Assembly (NCBI GenBank): GCA_965198905.1
Contig: OZ240678.1
Span: 930,001 to 994,000, forward strand
Direction of reading: 5' to 3'
Source of the DNA: CAHJWH01 sp965198905
GTDB lineage: Bacteria > Pseudomonadota > Alphaproteobacteria > Caulobacterales > Caulobacteraceae
DNA length: 64,000 bases
Below are positions 60,585 to 64,000 of this stretch, piece after piece. The position numbers were made by a program, and so were the translations under genes. The notes below the pieces were generated by a model. That model saw only the letters and a list, made by a program, of their open reading frames with translations. It was not told the DNA's origin and did not search any database. The first letter of the stretch is position 1. Each line of letters begins with the position of its first letter.

Positions 60585-61448
60585 ATGCTGCGTAAAGCGC
60601 TGAAGGGCGTCCTTCTGGGGGCGGGCGTCGCGGGGACACTGCTGTGCGCCACCTCGGCTTCCGCCGTGACCAAGCAGGAGGAGCCCGAGCATCCGGGCTT
60701 CAGCTTCGCCGGGCCCCTGGGTAAGTTCGATCAGGGCGCGCTGCAGCGCGGCTTCAAGATCTACTCCGAGGTCTGCTCAAGCTGCCACTCGATGAACCTG
60801 GTCTACTACCGCAACCTGGCCCAGCCGGGCGGGCCCTTCTACAGCCCCAAGTTCCCAAATCCGAACGACAGCCCCTACGCCAAGGCCATCGCCGCCGACG
60901 TGAAGGTGCCCGACATCGACCAGGACACCGGCGATGCGATCACCCGCCCCGCTACCCCGGCCGACCACTTCCGCGCGCCCTTCCCCAACGAGGCGGCGGC
61001 GCGGGCGTCCAACGGCGGCGCCCTGCCGCCGGATCTGTCTGTCATCGCCAAGGCGCGAGAGGACGGCCCGAACTACATCTATTCCCTGCTCAGCGGCTAT
61101 CCCGCCAAGGACCCCGCCGGGCTGACCGTGCCCGCGGGGAAGTACTACAACCCCTACTTCCCCGGCGACCTCGGCTCCTTTTGGTCGGGTCCCAAGGATA
61201 AGGTGCCCGACGGCGGCTTCATCGCCATGCCGTTCCAGCTGACGCCCAACCGCGTCACCTATGACGACGGCACCAAGGCCACCACACGACAGGAGGCCCA
61301 CGACGTGGTCACCTTCCTGCAGTGGGCATCCGACCCCAAGCAGGAGGAGCGCAAGGAGACGGGCCTGGCGGTGATGATCTACCTGCTGGTCTTCGCCGGC
61401 GTGGTCTATGGCTCCTATCGCGCCATCTGGCGCAACGTGGCGCACTGA
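60585..61448 (+). CDS. petC: Cytochrome c1 subunit of the bc1 complex
   Basis: The protein of about 287 residues has a signal sequence (MLRKALKGVLLGAGVAGTLLCATSASA), one heme motif CSSCHSMN near residue 65, the sixth-ligand Met region in FIAMPFQL and a C-terminal membrane anchor (GLAVMIYLLVFAGVVYGSY). ATG 60585 is preferred; a TTG at 60573 overlapping the petB stop would add four residues. It hands electrons from Rieske to soluble or membrane cytochrome c. It is third in petABC and its stop is 1 nt before the next gene's GTG start. Confidence 0.96.
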   Translation: MLRKALKGVLLGAGVAGTLLCATSASAVTKQEEPEHPGFSFAGPLGKFDQGALQRGFKIYSEVCSSCHSMNLVYYRNLAQPGGPFYSPKFPNPNDSPYAKAIAADVKVPDIDQDTGDAITRPATPADHFRAPFPNEAAARASNGGALPPDLSVIAKAREDGPNYIYSLLSGYPAKDPAGLTVPAGKYYNPYFPGDLGSFWSGPKDKVPDGGFIAMPFQLTPNRVTYDDGTKATTRQEAHDVVTFLQWASDPKQEERKETGLAVMIYLLVFAGVVYGSYRAIWRNVAH

Positions 61449-61449
61449 G

Positions 61450-62370
61450 GTGGGCTCACCAATCCTGAGAACAGGGGCGGCCTTGCTGGCCGCCCTTTTC
61501 GTAAGTGGCCAAGCGGCCCCCGGCTGGGCGGCGGATGCGCCGCTGATGAGCTGGAGCGACCTGACCCACCGGCCCCAGCCGAAGCCGACCCGCACCGTCT
61601 CCTACGGCGCCGATCCCAACCAGGTCGCAGACCTCTGGGTGCCGGCCGGTCGTGGGCCCTATCCCGCGGTCATCATGATCCACGGCGGCTGCTGGCAGGC
61701 GTCGGTGGCCGACCACACGCTCATGTCCTATGCGGCGGAGGATCTTCGCCGACGCGGAATCGCGGTCTGGAACATTGAGTACCGCGGCGTCGACCAGCCG
61801 GGGGGCGGCTATCCGGGCACCTTCCGCGACGTCGGCGCCGCCATCGACCGGCTGTCCATCGAGGCGCCGCATGAGAACATCAGCATGAAGCGCGTGGTGC
61901 TGCTCGGCCATTCCGCCGGCGGCCAGCTCGCCCTGTGGGCCGCCGCGCGCTACAAGCTGCCCGATGGCAGTTCCCTGCACTGGGCGGCGCCCCAGCCGGT
62001 CGCCGGCGTCGTCGACATCGCCGGCATCCCGAACCTGAAGACAGACACCGGCACAGCCTGCGGGGCGATCGTACTCAGGCAACTTACCGGCGCGCCCACG
62101 GCGGCGAGGCCGGACGTCTACGCTGACACCTCGCCCGCCGCCTTGCTGCCGCTCGGCGTCCCCCAGGTCGTGATTCACGCCCGCCAGGACAGCACCGTTC
62201 CCCCCGCCGTAGGGGTGGCGTATGTGAAGGCCGCGCGGGCGGCCGGCGATACCGTCGCCTTTCACAGCCCGCCCGGCAACCACGTCTCCGAGATCGCGCC
62301 GGGCCAGCCGGCCTGGGAGGATGCGGTGGCCGCGGTCCAGGGCTTGATCCGAGAGGCGCCGCCCCGGTGA
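61450..62370 (+). CDS. Secreted alpha/beta hydrolase (esterase/lipase, BD-FAE-like)
   Basis: The protein of about 306 residues starts at GTG 61450, directly after the petC stop. It has a signal peptide (to about GWAADA). The hydrolase core shows the oxyanion IHGGCWQ, the nucleophile GHSAGGQLALWAA and an acid/His pair in the C-terminus (VIHARQDSTVPP, PGNHVSEIAPG). It resembles the esterase family of kynurenine formamidase and feruloyl esterase types. The substrate is unknown. It appears co-transcribed with petABC, and overlaps the start of mtnP as GTGA. Confidence 0.88.
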   Translation: MGSPILRTGAALLAALFVSGQAAPGWAADAPLMSWSDLTHRPQPKPTRTVSYGADPNQVADLWVPAGRGPYPAVIMIHGGCWQASVADHTLMSYAAEDLRRRGIAVWNIEYRGVDQPGGGYPGTFRDVGAAIDRLSIEAPHENISMKRVVLLGHSAGGQLALWAAARYKLPDGSSLHWAAPQPVAGVVDIAGIPNLKTDTGTACGAIVLRQLTGAPTAARPDVYADTSPAALLPLGVPQVVIHARQDSTVPPAVGVAYVKAARAAGDTVAFHSPPGNHVSEIAPGQPAWEDAVAAVQGLIREAPPR

Positions 62371-63260
62371 GCACGCAAGATTGGGTCCTGGGCGTCGTCG
62401 GCGGCTCCGGCCTCTACGAGATCGCCGAACTCGAACACCGCGAGTGGCGACGCATCGAAAGCCCCTGGGGCGCGCCGTCAGACGAGCTGCTCTTCGGCGA
62501 GCTGCACGGCGTGGCCGTCCGCTTCCTGCCGCGCCACGGCCGGGGCCACCGCGTCTCGCCCAGCCACATCAACTACCGCGCCAACATAGACGTCCTCAAG
62601 CGCGCCGGATGCACCGATATCGTCTCGCTGTCGGCGGTGGGCAGCTTGCGCAAGAAGCTGGCCCCGGGCCATTTCGTGGTGGTGGACCAGTTCATCGACC
62701 GCACCTTCGCGCGGGAGAAGAGCTTCTTCGGCGACGGGATCGTGGCCCACGTCTCCATGGCCCAGCCCGTCTGCCCGCGCCTGTCCAAGCTCGCCCTCGA
62801 TGCGGCCGAGGAGGCCGGCGCCCAGGTCCGCGAGGGCGGGACTTATCTCTGCATGGAGGGGCCGCAGTTCTCCACCCGGGCGGAGAGCGATCTCTACCGC
62901 GACTGGGGATGCCACGTGATCGGCATGACCAACATGCCCGAGGCCAAGTTGGCGCGTGAGGCCGAGCTGCCCTACGCCAGCGTCGCCATGGTCACCGACT
63001 ACGACTGCTGGCACGACGACCACGCCCATGTGGAAGTGGCGGACATCGTGCGGGTGCTGCACGCCAACGCCGACAGGGCTAAGGCGACGGTGGTGGAGCT
63101 ATGCGGGGCGTTGGCGAAGATGCCGCGCAAACCCTCGCCCCTCGACACGGTGCTGGACGCAGCCCTGATCACGCCGCCCGAGCACCGGGACGCAGCGCTC
63201 ATGAGCAAGCTGGACGCCGTCGCCGGAAGGGTGCTGAGCCCTAAATCCCCTCCCCCTTGA
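62367..63260 (+). CDS. mtnP: S-methyl-5'-thioadenosine phosphorylase
   Basis: The 297-residue enzyme starts at GTG 62367. It shows GVVGGSGLYEI, the phosphate site PRHGRGHRVSPSHINYRAN, the substrate region CMEGPQFSTRAESDLYRDWG and GMTNMPEAKLAREAELPYASVAMVTDYDCWHDDHAHVEV, which distinguishes MTA phosphorylase from guanosine phosphorylases. It cleaves methylthioadenosine, the polyamine/AHL by-product, to adenine and methylthioribose-1-phosphate. The adenine is recovered by apt next door. The C-terminal KSPPP and stop codon come from the left arm of a family B repeat. Confidence 0.95.
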   Translation: MSTQDWVLGVVGGSGLYEIAELEHREWRRIESPWGAPSDELLFGELHGVAVRFLPRHGRGHRVSPSHINYRANIDVLKRAGCTDIVSLSAVGSLRKKLAPGHFVVVDQFIDRTFAREKSFFGDGIVAHVSMAQPVCPRLSKLALDAAEEAGAQVREGGTYLCMEGPQFSTRAESDLYRDWGCHVIGMTNMPEAKLAREAELPYASVAMVTDYDCWHDDHAHVEVADIVRVLHANADRAKATVVELCGALAKMPRKPSPLDTVLDAALITPPEHRDAALMSKLDAVAGRVLSPKSPPP

Positions 63261-63352
63261 GGGGAGGGTTTGGGTGGGGGGGCGCCTCCGCCGCCGCGCC
63301 TTCTCCAGACACGACCCCCACCCCGACCCTCCCCTTCAAGCGGGAGGGGGAG
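63246..63352. repeat. Family B palindromic repeat, copy 5, between mtnP and apt
   Basis: The left arm TCCCCTCCCCCTTGAGGGGA holds the mtnP stop (TGA at 63258-63260); the right arm CCCTCCCCTTCAAGCGGGAG plus GGGGA ends 7 nt before the apt ATG and supplies its Shine-Dalgarno. It matches the copy inside imuB almost exactly in both arms. Confidence 0.9.
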
Positions 63353-63358
63353 ACTGTG

Positions 63359-63886
63359 ATGAACCTGCGCGACGCCATCCGCACCATCCCGGACTATCCC
63401 AAGCCCGGGATCATGTTTCGCGATATCACCACCCTGCTCACCGACGCCCAGGCATTCCGGCGGACGGTGGACGAGATGGTTCAGCCTTTCGCCGGCCAGA
63501 GGATCGACAAGGTGGCCGGGATTGAGGCGCGGGGCTTCATCTTCGGGGCCGCCGTCGCCCACCAACTCGGCGCAGGCTTCATTCCCCTGCGCAAGAAGGG
63601 CAAGCTGCCCTACAAGACCGTCTCGGTAGAATACGCCCTGGAATACGGCGTGGACACGCTGGAGATGCACGAGGACTCCGTGGCGCCGGGCGAGCAGGTC
63701 ATGCTGGTGGACGACCTGATCGCCACCGGCGGCACTGCCGAGGCGGGCCTGAAGCTGCTTCAGGGGGCAGGGGCCGACGTGGTCGCCGCCGCCTTCGTCA
63801 TCGACCTGCCCGAGCTCGGCGGTGCAGAGCGGCTGCGCGCGCTGGGCGTCCCGGTCTCGGCCCTGGTCTCGTTCGAAGGGCACTGA
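63359..63886 (+). CDS. apt: Adenine phosphoribosyltransferase
   Basis: The 175-residue enzyme starts at ATG 63359 (MNLRDAIRTIPDYPKPGIMFRDITTLL), the usual Apt N-terminus; the extra upstream sequence in frame is the repeat. PRPP binding is shown by VMLVDDLIATGGTAEAGLKLL, and GFIFGAAVAHQLGAGFIPLRKKGKLPYKT is the family pattern. It converts adenine and PRPP to AMP, recycling the product of MtnP. The Shine-Dalgarno (GGAGGGGGAG) is the last part of the family B repeat arm. Confidence 0.97.
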   Translation: MNLRDAIRTIPDYPKPGIMFRDITTLLTDAQAFRRTVDEMVQPFAGQRIDKVAGIEARGFIFGAAVAHQLGAGFIPLRKKGKLPYKTVSVEYALEYGVDTLEMHEDSVAPGEQVMLVDDLIATGGTAEAGLKLLQGAGADVVAAAFVIDLPELGGAERLRALGVPVSALVSFEGH

Positions 63887-63907
63887 CGCCCCCCGACGGT
63901 TGAGGGA

Positions 63908-64000
63908 TCAATAGGGCCGACCATCCTTGTGATGGTAGCTGGTCCGCCGCTCTGGGATCACCAGGTCTATGTCGGGGTAATCGACCAAGTGTCCCTCGTC
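63908..64000 (-). CDS. C-terminal fragment of an unidentified protein (runs off right edge)
   Basis: The minus strand reads 30 codons in a protein-like manner (DEGHLVDYPDIDLVIPERRT then SYHHKDGRPY) to a TGA read from 63908-63910. The codon choice fits the window. No family is recognised from so little sequence. It is convergent with apt, 21 nt between the stops. Confidence 0.5.
   Translation of the reverse strand, partial: DEGHLVDYPDIDLVIPERRTSYHHKDGRPY

Overview
The window is high-GC, densely coded DNA from an alphaproteobacterium, most likely a member of the Caulobacteraceae (Phenylobacterium/Caulobacter type). Support: an RcdA-like ClpXP adaptor, a TipF-like polarity/flagellar EAL protein, a perfect CtrA-type box (TTAA-N7-TTAA), an alphaproteobacterial LexA box (GAAC-N7-GAAC) before an imuA-imuB-dnaE2 cassette, a UrcA-family protein, and dispersed intergenic palindromes of the type common in this group. 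No rRNA, CRISPR array, transposase or prophage was found. One tRNA (Leu, CAG) is present.

Layout. 1-3.5 kb: polyprenyl-phosphate type glycosyltransferase, methyltransferase and ArnT/PMT-like membrane glycosyltransferase (cell-surface glycan modification). 3.6-6.5 kb: MmcQ/YjbR protein, TipF-like protein, GNAT/CelD-like acyltransferase. 6.9-10 kb: rnd-lptC-lptA-lptB (RNase D and LPS export), then tRNA-Leu. 10-17.3 kb: UrcA protein, ahcY with a palindromic operator, two atypical small genes, a hybrid histidine kinase, an SH3 lipoprotein, a 2-hydroxyacid dehydrogenase and DUF6481. 17.4-21.2 kb: orphan ABC ATPase, a frameshifted DUF72 gene and maeB. 21.3-27.8 kb: mutL, a BLUF photosensor, threonine ammonia-lyase, an FKBP lipoprotein and an OPT transporter. 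28-32 kb: astA-astD-astB (arginine succinyltransferase pathway). 32.2-38 kb: SOS mutagenesis cassette imuA-imuB-dnaE2. 38-44.4 kb: topoisomerase IB, a three-subunit membrane FAD dehydrogenase (gluconate-dehydrogenase type), rlmJ and a small membrane protein. 44.4-54 kb: GTP-type pckG, a DUF815 ATPase, and a divergent tetR / RND efflux operon. 54-57 kb: GST, a prephenate-dehydratase-like protein with altered catalytic motifs, rcdA, DUF1192 and a quinone oxidoreductase. 57-64 kb: murI, trmL, the bc1 complex genes petABC, an esterase, and mtnP-apt (methylthioadenosine salvage).

The least ordinary feature is a family of GC-rich palindromic repeats (five copies, about 105-160 bp) at gene borders. 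One copy lies in frame inside imuB just before its conserved C-terminal tail. Others supply the stop codons of mtnP and trmL and the Shine-Dalgarno sequences of apt and astB. A second palindrome family (three copies, about 80 bp) lies in intergenic gaps. I did not find a convincing wholly new multi-gene system; most of the window is recognisable housekeeping and accessory metabolism.
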